Of a DNA stretch of 53,416 nt, positions 8,191 through 15,695 are shown in pieces. The DNA comes from Ferrithrix thermotolerans DSM 19514 (lineage in GTDB: Bacteria > Actinomycetota > Acidimicrobiia > Acidimicrobiales > Ilumatobacteraceae). Positions within the stretch are counted from its first letter, which is position 1. Each line of letters starts with the position of its first letter. Made by a program: the position numbers and the translations under genes. The stretch covers positions 1 through 53,416 of the forward strand of contig CAMASN010000017.1 in assembly GCA_945861025.1 (NCBI GenBank). The letters are read 5' to 3'. A model generated the notes under the pieces. It had not been told where the DNA came from and made no database searches. It saw nothing but the letters and a program-made list of their open reading frames with translations.

Positions 8191-9888
8191 TTACGAAAGG
8201 TTGCTGATCACGCCGTTTTCATCGATGTCGATGTGATGCGCTGCGGGGTCGCCGCCGAGGCCCGGCATCGTGCGCATATCGCCACAGATTGGGTACACGA
8301 ACCCGGCACCGACCGATGCGCGCACTTCGCGCACGGGCAGGGTCCAGCCCGTAGGCGCACCCTTGAGCGATGCATCGGATGAGATCGACAGGTGGGTCTT
8401 GGCGATGCAGACGGGCAGATGGCCGAAACCATTGCGTTCGTAGTTGGCCAACTGCTTGTTGGCGGTTGGCGAGTACGAGACACCAGCGGCGCCGTAGATC
8501 TTGGTGGCGACGGTTTCGATCTTGGTTTTGAGGCTGGCCTCTGATGGGTAGAGCACTTGGAAGTCCGACGGCTCGTCGGCGGCTTCTGCAACGGCTTCGG
8601 CCAACTCGGTGGCACCGCTTCCCCCGTTGGCGAAGTGAGTGCAGATGGCCACGCGAGCGCCCATTGACTCAGCAATTTCGATGATGGCGCGATGCTCGGA
8701 ATCGAAGTCGCCAGGAAAAGCGTTGATTGCAACCACTGGGGTCACGCCGTGAATACGGATGTTTTCAAGTTGCTTGCGCAGGTTGGCTCCGCCGATATGC
8801 ACTTCGTCGGGGTTCTCTTTGAGCAAGTTCTCGGGCAGTGCCTTGCCAGCAACGATCTTGTGATTACCCGAGTGCGCCTTGAGAGCGCGCACTGTTGCCA
8901 CAACGACGGCTGCATCGGGAGCCAAGCCAGAGGCGCGGCACTTGATATTGAAGAAACGCTCGGCACCCATGTCGGCGCCGAAGCCGGCCTCGGTGATGAG
9001 GTAGTCGCCGCCGCGGATGCCGATCTGGTCGGCGATGATGCTGCTATTGCCGTGGGCAATGTTGCCGAATGGGCCAGCGTGCACGAGCACCGGCGTGCCT
9101 TCGAGCGTCTGCATCAAGTTGGGCTTGAGTGCGTCGCGCATGATGGCCGCCATGGCGCCAGCACCCTGCAGGGCTTCGGCGGTAACAGGCTCGCCCGATG
9201 GGGTGTAGCCAACAACAATGCGACCGAGGCGCTCGCGCATGTCTTTCAGCGATGTGCACAGAGCAAAGATGGCCATGACTTCGGAGGCGGCAGTGATATC
9301 GAATCCGGTCTGGCGGGTGACGCCATCTTCGGACGTGCCGAGGCCGATGACGATGTTGCGCAACGCGCGCTCATTGATGTCGAGCACTCGGCGCCAGGTG
9401 ATGTTGTTGAGGTCGAGGTCGAGTTCGTTGCCTTGGTGCAGGTGGTTGTCGAGCACGGCTGACAGCATGTTGTGCGCCGAGGTGACGGCGTGGAAGTCGC
9501 CGGTGAGGTGCAAGTTGAGCAGCTCCATCGGGATGACTTGGCTGTAGCCGCCGCCCGCCGCACCACCCTTGATGCCGAATGTTGGTCCCATCGAAGGCTG
9601 GCGGATGGCGATGACGCTCTTTTTGCCGATGTGTTTAAAGGCTTGGCCGAGTCCCACGGTGGTGGTGGTCTTGCCTTCGCCAAGTGGGGTTGGGGTGATG
9701 GCCGACACCACCACGTACTTAGCTTTGGGACGATCGGCCAGCTCTTGCACTGCCGACAACTTGATCTTGGCCAGGCTGTCGCCGTAGGGCTCGATCAGGT
9801 GAGGCCCGATGCCCATCTGGGCGGCGATGCCGAGCAGCGGCTGCAGTGGAGCAGCTTGGGCGATCTCAAGATCTGACGGAAACCCCAT
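8191..9888 (-). CDS. fhs: Formate-tetrahydrofolate ligase (10-formyl-THF synthetase)
   Basis: 565 residues, full length for Fhs. The P-loop TPTPLGEGKTTTTVGLGQA is at residues about 65-83, followed by RQPSMGPTFGIKGGAAGGGYSQVIPME and the C-terminal GDMRTMPGLGGDPAAHHIDID signature. It couples formyl-THF and formate with ADP/ATP. Next to folD and a formate dehydrogenase it likely runs towards formate and ATP, giving substrate-level energy. The ATG at 9888 is preferred over an upstream TTG at 9915, because GAAGGA sits about 10 nt before it and the family begins with a similar short leader. It lies 55 bp after metF and 54 bp before folD. Confidence 0.96.
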   Translation of the reverse strand: MGFPSDLEIAQAAPLQPLLGIAAQMGIGPHLIEPYGDSLAKIKLSAVQELADRPKAKYVVVSAITPTPLGEGKTTTTVGLGQAFKHIGKKSVIAIRQPSMGPTFGIKGGAAGGGYSQVIPMELLNLHLTGDFHAVTSAHNMLSAVLDNHLHQGNELDLDLNNITWRRVLDINERALRNIVIGLGTSEDGVTRQTGFDITAASEVMAIFALCTSLKDMRERLGRIVVGYTPSGEPVTAEALQGAGAMAAIMRDALKPNLMQTLEGTPVLVHAGPFGNIAHGNSSIIADQIGIRGGDYLITEAGFGADMGAERFFNIKCRASGLAPDAAVVVATVRALKAHSGNHKIVAGKALPENLLKENPDEVHIGGANLRKQLENIRIHGVTPVVAINAFPGDFDSEHRAIIEIAESMGARVAICTHFANGGSGATELAEAVAEAADEPSDFQVLYPSEASLKTKIETVATKIYGAAGVSYSPTANKQLANYERNGFGHLPVCIAKTHLSISSDASLKGAPTGWTLPVREVRASVGAGFVYPICGDMRTMPGLGGDPAAHHIDIDENGVISNLS

Positions 9889-9943
9889 GATGTTTTGTTC
9901 CTTCGTAAGTGCCAAGAGCGGACGTCGAAAAGATTGCAGTGCG

Positions 9944-10843
9944 TTAGTGAGCGTGCGCCGCGACGCCGATCACCGCTTGGCGCCATGCCACGGTATTGGC
10001 CACTTGGTTGAACGTGAATACGTGAAGCGCTGCAATGTTGAGGGACTCGAACTCACTCGCCAAGGGGCTGAGCATTTCCATCGGGTCGTAGCCTCCGGGG
10101 GCTGCCAGCTTGCTGACGACGGCGCGATTCTTGCGTAGGTAACGCAGCGATGCGCCGATACCGAGCTTGGCGCCCATCGTGAGCAGCTTGGTGGTGTCGA
10201 TGACGCCGGGGATGCCGAGGTGAATCGGCAGGTGAATCCCTTGCGAACGGCTGTGGTGAATCCACTTGGACACGGCTTTGGTGTCGAAGCACATTTGGGT
10301 CGAAACCCAGCCACCAACTCCGGCCGCATCAAGGAGCTGCTGTTTGGCTGCTGTTGCATCGGCAAGCTTGTTGAGCGGGATTGTGGCGTGGCCCTCTGGG
10401 TAGCCGCCGAAGCCGACGTTGGCCAGGTTTGCATTTGAGTTGAGCAACGCTTCGATGAGCGCGCCGGCATCGAAGTAGGGGCCGTGTGGGTCGGGAGCAT
10501 CGCCACCGATGACGAACACATCGTGAACACTGTGAGTGTTGAGCCACTGAGCAATAGCTGCCACGTGCTCGGGGCTTTCGACCATGCGTGCTGCGAGGTG
10601 AGGAATCACCGTGTGGCCAAGGTCTTGCAGTTGAGCCGCCATGTCGAGCGTGGCCTGAATGTCTTTGGCCGGAGAACAGGTGACCGAAACAGTAGATGCC
10701 TCGGGCAGTGCAGCGAACTGAAGGTGGGCCTTGGGCGTGGGGATCAACTCAAGATGCGCATCGGCCACGCGGTCGACGACGCCTGGGGCGACGGCTTGTT
10801 CATCGACGGTGCCGGAGCGCTGACGTGATGGAAAAATAGACAT
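9944..10843 (-). CDS. metF: 5,10-methylenetetrahydrofolate reductase
   Basis: 299 residues of the TIM-barrel MetF family, with the conserved VIGGDAPDPHGP flavin/folate loop and GFGGYPEGHATIPLN segment. The Q-MCFDTKAVSKWI stretch and the LPIHLGIPGVIDTTKLLTMGAKLGIG barrel strands follow. It interconverts methyl-THF and methylene-THF. First gene after the IclR gene and at the head of fhs-folD-fdh. In this setting it would oxidise methyl-THF delivered by the corrinoid system. The sequence is rather divergent from E. coli MetF, and no MetV-type partner or zinc-finger protein is in the window, so its electron acceptor is unknown. A GGGAG ribosome site precedes the ATG. Confidence 0.88.
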   Translation of the reverse strand: MSIFPSRQRSGTVDEQAVAPGVVDRVADAHLELIPTPKAHLQFAALPEASTVSVTCSPAKDIQATLDMAAQLQDLGHTVIPHLAARMVESPEHVAAIAQWLNTHSVHDVFVIGGDAPDPHGPYFDAGALIEALLNSNANLANVGFGGYPEGHATIPLNKLADATAAKQQLLDAAGVGGWVSTQMCFDTKAVSKWIHHSRSQGIHLPIHLGIPGVIDTTKLLTMGAKLGIGASLRYLRKNRAVVSKLAAPGGYDPMEMLSPLASEFESLNIAALHVFTFNQVANTVAWRQAVIGVAAHAH

Positions 10844-10913
10844 GATCGCTACGGCTCCCGGTGCTTGCGGAGTAATTCATTGGACGGTTGTGCTGCTTAC
10901 CACCATACAACAT

Positions 10914-10930
10914 CAATCCGCATCGTGGAA
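10914..10930. promoter_or_regulatory. Possible operator-like motif upstream of metF
   Basis: In the 116-bp gap between iclR and metF, CAATCC and ATCGTGGAA occur 2 bp apart. Both words also occur in the arms of the perfect inverted repeat at 12980-13016 (CAATCCACGATA / TATCGTGGATTG). A shared regulator site is possible, but here it is not a full palindrome. No cobalamin- or SAM-riboswitch-like leader was seen in the gap. Confidence 0.3.
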
Positions 10931-10959
10931 GAGGTGCCACCGGAGAGTTTTCGCTGGAA

Positions 10960-11712
10960 TTAGTCAAGCTTTGTGGCGCTGAGGCGCCGAGCCGCAGCGA
11001 TAACTGCTGTTTCGATGGTTTTGCGGCTGGCGGCCGTAGCAAACCGATAGCTGGGGCCGTGGCAGTGAATGGCTGCCACGGGCTGGCCCTTGCTATTAAA
11101 AACTGGCGCGGCCACCGACGTGAGCCCGATTTGGAACTCTTCGATGGTCCATGCGCAACCGGCGTCACGAATTGCGGCGAGGCGCTGGCGGAGCTTCTTG
11201 GCCGTCACTGTGGTGTGCTCGGTGAACTGTTCGAGAGAGCCAACGAGCAGCTTGTCGGTGGCCTTGGGGCTCGAGTGAGCGAGCAGCACAAGTCCGGATG
11301 ACACAACATGGAACGGGGTTCGCTTGCCAGTCCAGTCTTGGATCTGGATCACGTTTTCGGAACTGACATGATCGAGGTATAGAACCTCGTTACCGTCGAG
11401 CACCGACAATCCGGCTGTTTCGCCCACATGCTCGACAAGTTCAGCGAGAAACGGTCGAGCCCGACCGATGAGTGTGGTGTCGTTGCCAGCGGCGAGGCTG
11501 CTCACCGTTGGCCCGATGCGGTAGCTCACGCCGTCGTCTTGACGCACGACAGCTTGCAACTGCTCGAGTGTGGAGAGCAATCGAGCCACTGTGCTGACGG
11601 GCAGGCCCACTCGGCGGGCTACATCGGTGATGCCGCCCGCTTCGGTGGCGACGGCGAGTAGCACCGAGAAAGCGCGCTCGATCGATTGAATACCTGAGGT
11701 GCTGCTGGCCAT
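10960..11712 (-). CDS. IclR-family transcriptional regulator
   Basis: 250 residues. Residues about 5-65 form the winged helix-turn-helix (QSIERAFSVLLAVA ... ITDVARRVGLPVSTVARLLSTLE). Residues about 70-245 are the IclR effector domain, with LSVLDGNEVLYLDHV and the conserved GCAWTIEEFQIGLTSVAAPVF segment. These are cytoplasmic DNA-binding proteins that sense small metabolites. It lies between an MFS gene (4 bp upstream) and metF on the same strand, and next to the divergent promoter region of the corrinoid operon. It is the obvious local candidate to control both blocks; ligand and sign of control are unknown. Confidence 0.92.
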   Translation of the reverse strand: MASSTSGIQSIERAFSVLLAVATEAGGITDVARRVGLPVSTVARLLSTLEQLQAVVRQDDGVSYRIGPTVSSLAAGNDTTLIGRARPFLAELVEHVGETAGLSVLDGNEVLYLDHVSSENVIQIQDWTGKRTPFHVVSSGLVLLAHSSPKATDKLLVGSLEQFTEHTTVTAKKLRQRLAAIRDAGCAWTIEEFQIGLTSVAAPVFNSKGQPVAAIHCHGPSYRFATAASRKTIETAVIAAARRLSATKLD

Positions 11713-11716
11713 GTCG

Positions 11717-12910
11717 TCAACCTACTGCTAGGGGCGTAAACGCCCGATCGGGGGCTACCACAACGCGGTAGCTCATAAAGACGGCGAGAGCGGCGTGCGA
11801 CGCGAGCAGGGCCCAGAGAAACCCAACGGTGCCGAAGATCGACATAGCTGCGGCCGCAAGCAATGGTCCAAAGACCGCACCGATTGAGTAGGTGCTGAGT
11901 AACGCTCGACTCGCTGCCAGGCGTTGGTGAGGCGGAATCCAGTCGTTGGTATAGGCGTTGCCGAGGGCATAGAGCGGGGCGCTGAAGCCCCCGAGTGCGA
12001 ATGCGAGCACAAACGAGACGGCCGAACGAGGCGACAGGTTGGCCATCAGCACACATATTGCCGAGGTGATCACGCACAGGGCTACCATCACGCCGCGGCG
12101 CGAGATTCGGTCACCGAGTGCTCCGATGGGGAATTGCAACGCAACTGCGCCGGTGGTGATTGCGCCCACGAACAGCGCCACTTGGCTCGACGAGAGGTCG
12201 GCGCGAGCGGCGTAGACGGCCGCCATCTGCAGCAAACAACCCTGAGTGACGCCGACGAGCACGAACCCAACGATGCCCGAGGGAACCATGCGTGCCATCT
12301 GTGCCAACGACACCGTGTCGCTTGAACAGTGTCGTTGCGAGCCGCCGACCTTCACGGTGAGCAGGGGAGCGAAGGCGCAAGCTCCGATTGCGCCGGCAAT
12401 TCCGAACGGAACCCATGACGATGGGTTCACCACCGAGAGAACAAGCTGACCGACGGCCATGCCTGCGGCGGCCACCGCTACGTAGGTGCCCATCACTTTG
12501 CCGCGAATCTCGTTGTGGGCGATGTCGTTGAGCCACGTCTCGACCACGAGGTAGCAGCCCGCAATGCAGAAACCTGTCACGAAACGCAACACCAGCCAGG
12601 CGAGTGGGTTGATCATCAGGCCGTAGCCGAGAGAGCCAGCGGCCATCAACAGCGTGCAGAGCACGAACAACGTGCGGCGCGAGAGGTGCTCGTGCACCTT
12701 GGTCATCGCGGGGATGCCCGCTACGAAGCCTGCGTAGAACATGGCCATCGCTAGGCCCATCACGCCAGCGCTGATGCCAGCGGTCTTTGATCTCACGCCC
12801 ATCAACGAACTGAGAAGCCCCGATCCGATGAGGACAGTGCCTATGCTCAAGGCCAGACCTGCAACCGCATATCGAGTCCGAGCCATCGGGCGAAACCTTT
12901 CCCAAGTCAT
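11717..12910 (-). CDS. MFS transporter (YcaD-like)
   Basis: 397 residues with about 12 hydrophobic segments. An MFS-type A-motif-like loop is near residues 70-80 (KVHEHLSRRT), and a second copy, GALGDRISRRGVMV, near 265. The CYLVVETWLNDIAHNEIRGKVMG stretch is typical of the YcaD subgroup. It is an inner-membrane carrier of unknown substrate. First gene of the minus-strand block, sharing the 132-bp divergent region with the corrinoid protein gene and followed after 4 bp by iclR. Import of a betaine or export of a product are both possible; betaine carriers are more often BCCT or ABC type, so the substrate is left open. Confidence 0.82.
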   Translation of the reverse strand: MTWERFRPMARTRYAVAGLALSIGTVLIGSGLLSSLMGVRSKTAGISAGVMGLAMAMFYAGFVAGIPAMTKVHEHLSRRTLFVLCTLLMAAGSLGYGLMINPLAWLVLRFVTGFCIAGCYLVVETWLNDIAHNEIRGKVMGTYVAVAAAGMAVGQLVLSVVNPSSWVPFGIAGAIGACAFAPLLTVKVGGSQRHCSSDTVSLAQMARMVPSGIVGFVLVGVTQGCLLQMAAVYAARADLSSSQVALFVGAITTGAVALQFPIGALGDRISRRGVMVALCVITSAICVLMANLSPRSAVSFVLAFALGGFSAPLYALGNAYTNDWIPPHQRLAASRALLSTYSIGAVFGPLLAAAAMSIFGTVGFLWALLASHAALAVFMSYRVVVAPDRAFTPLAVG

Positions 12911-12965
12911 AGCGTGCAGAGGCGTGCTTCGTGGCTAGGAATAACCGGTACAGCAGCACCGCTCA

Positions 12966-12995
12966 TTGACCCAACGCGTCAATCCACGATATAGT
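12966..12995 (+). promoter_or_regulatory. Sigma70-type promoter of the corrinoid operon
   Basis: TTGACC (12966-12971) and TATAGT (12990-12995) are separated by 18 bp, a good -35/-10 pair facing the corrinoid protein gene; transcription would begin near 13002. The -35 box is itself part of a small repeat, TTGAC-N7-GTCAA. The -10 overlaps the left arm of the larger inverted repeat, as expected for a regulated promoter. Confidence 0.6.
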
Positions 12996-13016
12996 AACTT
13001 CCCGTATCGTGGATTG
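12980..13016. promoter_or_regulatory. Perfect 12-bp inverted repeat (probable operator) in the divergent region
   Basis: CAATCCACGATA (12980-12991) and TATCGTGGATTG (13005-13016) are exact reverse complements separated by 13 bp. They cover the promoter spacer, the -10 box and the likely start site of the plus-strand operon. Position suggests repression or substrate-gated control by the neighbouring IclR protein (inference). As RNA it would fold only partly, because transcription starts inside it. Confidence 0.6.
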
Positions 13017-13042
13017 CGTGGCACTTCTAAGGGAGACCCAAC

Positions 13043-13738
13043 ATGGCTGACGATGACATCGTTCTTGAGAACCTGAACGACGACGACCTCACCGCTCAGA
13101 TGCACGATGATCTCTATGACGGCCTTGGCCCAGAGATCCGCGAAGGTACCAACATCTTGTTGGCTCGCGGTTGGAGCCCCGACCGGGTGCTCAACGAGGC
13201 ACTCGTCGAAGGAATGCGCATTGTTGGCATCGACTTCCGCGACGGCATTTTGTTCGTACCCGAGGTACTGCTTGCCGCCAACGCAATGAAGGGCGGCATG
13301 GAGATCTTGCGGCCACTGCTCGCCGAGACCGGCGCCGAGTCTGTTGGCAAGGTCGTCATTGGCACCGTGAAGGGCGACATTCACGACATCGGTAAGAACT
13401 TGGTAGCAATGATGCTCGAGGGTGCTGGCTTCGAAGTGATCGACCTTGGCATCAACACCGATGCCGATGCGTTCTTGGCCGCCCTCGACGAGCACAAGCC
13501 CGACATTTTGGGCATGTCAGCGTTGTTGACCACCACCATGCCGTACATGAAGGTTGTCATCGACACGCTCAAAGAAAAAGGGCGCCGAGGCGACCAGATC
13601 GTGCTCGTAGGCGGTGCCCCGCTCAACGAAGAGTTCGCCACTGCTATTGGTGCCGATGCCTACTGTCGAGATGCCGCAGTTGCGGCCGAGACAGCCAAGT
13701 CGTTCGTACTCGCTCGCCGCGCCGCAGCGCGCGCGTAG
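13043..13738 (+). CDS. Corrinoid (B12-binding) protein of the methyltransferase system
   Basis: 231 residues with the two-domain MtxC layout. A helical cap (B12-binding 2-like) spans residues about 15-95. A Rossmann-like cobalamin domain spans about 102-230, with the lower-ligand motif GDIHDIGKN (His114) and the LVGGAPLNEEFATAIGADAYC loop. It shuttles a methyl group between an MttB-type enzyme and the folate-linked methyltransferase. First gene of the plus-strand operon, with a strong AAGGGAG site (13029-13035) 7 nt before the ATG. The MtgC name used for betaine systems would fit if the substrate is glycine betaine, which is inferred. Confidence 0.95.
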   Translation: MADDDIVLENLNDDDLTAQMHDDLYDGLGPEIREGTNILLARGWSPDRVLNEALVEGMRIVGIDFRDGILFVPEVLLAANAMKGGMEILRPLLAETGAESVGKVVIGTVKGDIHDIGKNLVAMMLEGAGFEVIDLGINTDADAFLAALDEHKPDILGMSALLTTTMPYMKVVIDTLKEKGRRGDQIVLVGGAPLNEEFATAIGADAYCRDAAVAAETAKSFVLARRAAARA

Positions 13739-13760
13739 AGTTCGTAGAGACAGTTCCTCA

Positions 13761-14384
13761 ATGGCGCTCGACGTACAGCGACCGCTGATCATTGCGTGTG
13801 CCGCTCTTACTGCCGATCTGCGCGCCGTGTTGTCGACCGATGGTCTTGATTCGCTCATCGACGTGCACTACATGCCCGCCAACCTGCACAACGCACCGCA
13901 CAAGATCGTGGGCGAGCTTCGTCCATTGGTCGAGCAGGCCGTTGCCCTCGATCGTGCCGTGTTCGTTGCCTATGCCGACTGCGGCACCGGTGGTTTGCTC
14001 GATCTGTTTCTGGCCGAGTACCCGAGCATCTCGCGTCTGCCGGGAGCGCATTGCTACGAGTTCTTTGCTGGCTCTGCGCTGTTCACCGAACTGCACGAAG
14101 CAGAGCTCGGCACGTTTTACCTCACCGACTTTCTCGCCAAGCATTTCGATGCGTTGGTCTGGAGCGGACTCGGACTCGACCGTGCGCCGCAACTGCTCGA
14201 GACGTACTTCGCTCGCTACACGCGGTTGGTGTTTCTTTCGCAGACCAACGACAGCCAAACGCGCGCTGCGGCCGAGCACGCTGCGCAGCGCTTGGGCTTG
14301 GCCTTCGAACACCGTCACGTTGGGCGCAGCGGTCTTGCGCCGCTCACCGAGTGGGCACTTAGCATCAGAAAGGCAGCTGCCTAA
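13761..14384 (+). CDS. DUF1638 protein of the corrinoid operon
   Basis: 207 residues matching the DUF1638 family, recognisable by ALDRAVFVAYADCGTGGLLD, LPGAHCYEFFAG and LGTFYLTDFLAKHFDALVW. The family is of unknown biochemical role and is repeatedly found beside corrinoid methyltransferase genes. Cys in YADCG and in AHCYEF look conserved and could bind a metal or corrinoid (speculative). The start ATG at 13761, 22 bp after the corrinoid gene, is chosen because the upstream part of the longer open frame overlaps that gene. It shares TAATG with the next gene, so the two are translationally coupled. A role in corrinoid protein maturation or repair is a guess from context. Confidence 0.85.
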   Translation: MALDVQRPLIIACAALTADLRAVLSTDGLDSLIDVHYMPANLHNAPHKIVGELRPLVEQAVALDRAVFVAYADCGTGGLLDLFLAEYPSISRLPGAHCYEFFAGSALFTELHEAELGTFYLTDFLAKHFDALVWSGLGLDRAPQLLETYFARYTRLVFLSQTNDSQTRAAAEHAAQRLGLAFEHRHVGRSGLAPLTEWALSIRKAAA

Positions 14385-14767
14385 TGGCACGTCGCGGTAC
14401 CGGTAACGAACTCATTGTGATCTGTTGGCGCGACATTCCTGCGCAGGTCAACGGTGGGTCAGGCGAGAGCAAGCATCAGCAGATTCTTCCGCACCGTTTT
14501 CATCAGGCCATCGATCGCGCTGCGATGAAAGCCGGCAAGAAGACATCGGGCGAATACGTGGGCGAGTGGGGTCGCCGCAAGGTGGCGCTGCCCGTCGATT
14601 TCGATGGCGACTTCGCTGCGGCAGCTCGCGCTGAGGCCGAGCGCATCGAAGCAGATTTCCCGACAGCCAGGCTCAAGCTCTGGGTCGAAACTGGGGGCTG
14701 GGATCCGGACCGCCCCGACCTCGCAACGCTCAATGCCGCACCAGCAGATCAGGACACCGCATCATGA
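14384..14767 (+). CDS. Small 'virulence factor' domain protein of the corrinoid operon
   Basis: 127 residues. The N-terminal part VICWRDIPAQV, the HRFHQAIDRAAMKAG helix and the EYVGEWGRR segment match the small Pfam 'Virulence_fact' domain, whose name says nothing about function. It overlaps the DUF1638 stop by one base and the next gene by four (ATGA), placing it firmly inside the operon. Such proteins are known companions of DUF1638 and corrinoid methyltransferase genes. There is no signal peptide or membrane segment, so it is cytoplasmic. The charged C-terminal tail is not conserved-looking. Function unknown; a chaperone-like or structural role around the corrinoid protein would be an inference only. 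Confidence 0.8.
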   Translation: MARRGTGNELIVICWRDIPAQVNGGSGESKHQQILPHRFHQAIDRAAMKAGKKTSGEYVGEWGRRKVALPVDFDGDFAAAARAEAERIEADFPTARLKLWVETGGWDPDRPDLATLNAAPADQDTAS

Positions 14768-15687
14768 CCGACACCGTTCTCAGTTCGGCGACACGAGAAG
14801 TCATCATTGGCTTTGGCCGCCCATTCGTGATGATTGGCGAGCGCATCAACCCAACAGGTCGCAAGCTGCTCGCTGCCGAGATGAAAGAGGGAAACTTCGA
14901 TCGCGTGATCGCCGATGCCCTCGCTCAGGTCGCGGCTGGCGCACAGATGCTCGATGTGAACGCTGGTATCCCGCTGGCCGATGAGCCTGCCATTCTTGCG
15001 AGGGCCATTCAATTGGTGCAGGGCGCCACCGATGTGCCGTTGTCGATCGACTCGTCGATTGTCGAAGCGCTCGAGGCGGGCCTGTCGGTGTATCAGGGCA
15101 AGGCGTTGGTCAACTCGGTCACCGGCGAAGAAGCCAACCTCGAACGGGTGCTGCCACTCATTAAGAAGTACGGAGCCGCTGTTGTAGCCATCTCGAATGA
15201 CGAGACCGGTATCTCCGAAGACCCCAACGTGCGCTTCGAAGTGGCCCGCAAGATCGTGCGCCACGCTGCCGATTACGGCATTCCGGCATCCGACATCGTG
15301 GTCGATCCACTCGTGATGCCAATTGGTGCGATGGGTACTGCTGGCCAGCAGGTGTTTGCACTGCTGCGCCGCCTACGCGACGAACTCAAGGTGAACACCA
15401 CGTGTGGCGCCTCGAACATCAGCTTTGGCTTGCCCAACCGCAACACAATCGGCGGGACGTTCTTGGCAATGGCAATGAGTCACGGCATGACATCGGCCAT
15501 CATGAACCCGTTGCACCCTGAGGTGAAGCACGCGATTCAGGCTGCCGATGTGTTGTGCGGCCACGACCTCAATTGCGCCGAGTGGATTCGTCATCATCGC
15601 GATCCGGGCAACGTGCAGGCTGGCGAATCTACCGGTCGTCGCGGCGGACGCCGCGCGCGAGTCGGCGACGAAACAGCCTCGGCCTGA
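14764..15687 (+). CDS. Methyltetrahydrofolate:corrinoid methyltransferase (pterin-binding family)
   Basis: 307 residues with a dihydropteroate-synthase-like TIM barrel. Seen: MIGERINPTGRKLLAAEMKEGN, GAQMLDVNAGIPLADEP, LSIDSSIVEALEAGL, VNSVTGEE and CGASNISFGLPNR. These are the pterin-binding motifs of AcsE/MtgA/MtvA enzymes. It would move the methyl group from methyl-Co(III) corrinoid protein to tetrahydrofolate, giving methyl-THF for MetF. It overlaps the preceding gene by ATGA and is followed 8 bp later by the reactivator gene. It lacks the homocysteine and reactivation domains of MetH. The extra basic tail from about residue 285 is unusual and may be disordered. Confidence 0.92.
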   Translation: MTDTVLSSATREVIIGFGRPFVMIGERINPTGRKLLAAEMKEGNFDRVIADALAQVAAGAQMLDVNAGIPLADEPAILARAIQLVQGATDVPLSIDSSIVEALEAGLSVYQGKALVNSVTGEEANLERVLPLIKKYGAAVVAISNDETGISEDPNVRFEVARKIVRHAADYGIPASDIVVDPLVMPIGAMGTAGQQVFALLRRLRDELKVNTTCGASNISFGLPNRNTIGGTFLAMAMSHGMTSAIMNPLHPEVKHAIQAADVLCGHDLNCAEWIRHHRDPGNVQAGESTGRRGGRRARVGDETASA

Positions 15688-15695
15688 GGTAGCTC

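Noticed and set aside
10844-10959. Cobalamin or SAM riboswitch in the metF leader
   Set aside because: The gap is only 116 bp and I see no conserved riboswitch core or suitable stems.
13043-13738. Methionine synthase fragment
   Set aside because: The protein is a complete stand-alone corrinoid protein with a cap domain, and the methyltransferase and activator are separate genes without homocysteine-binding parts.
14384-14767. A true virulence factor
   Set aside because: Only the Pfam domain name suggests it; the gene is embedded by overlaps in a metabolic operon.
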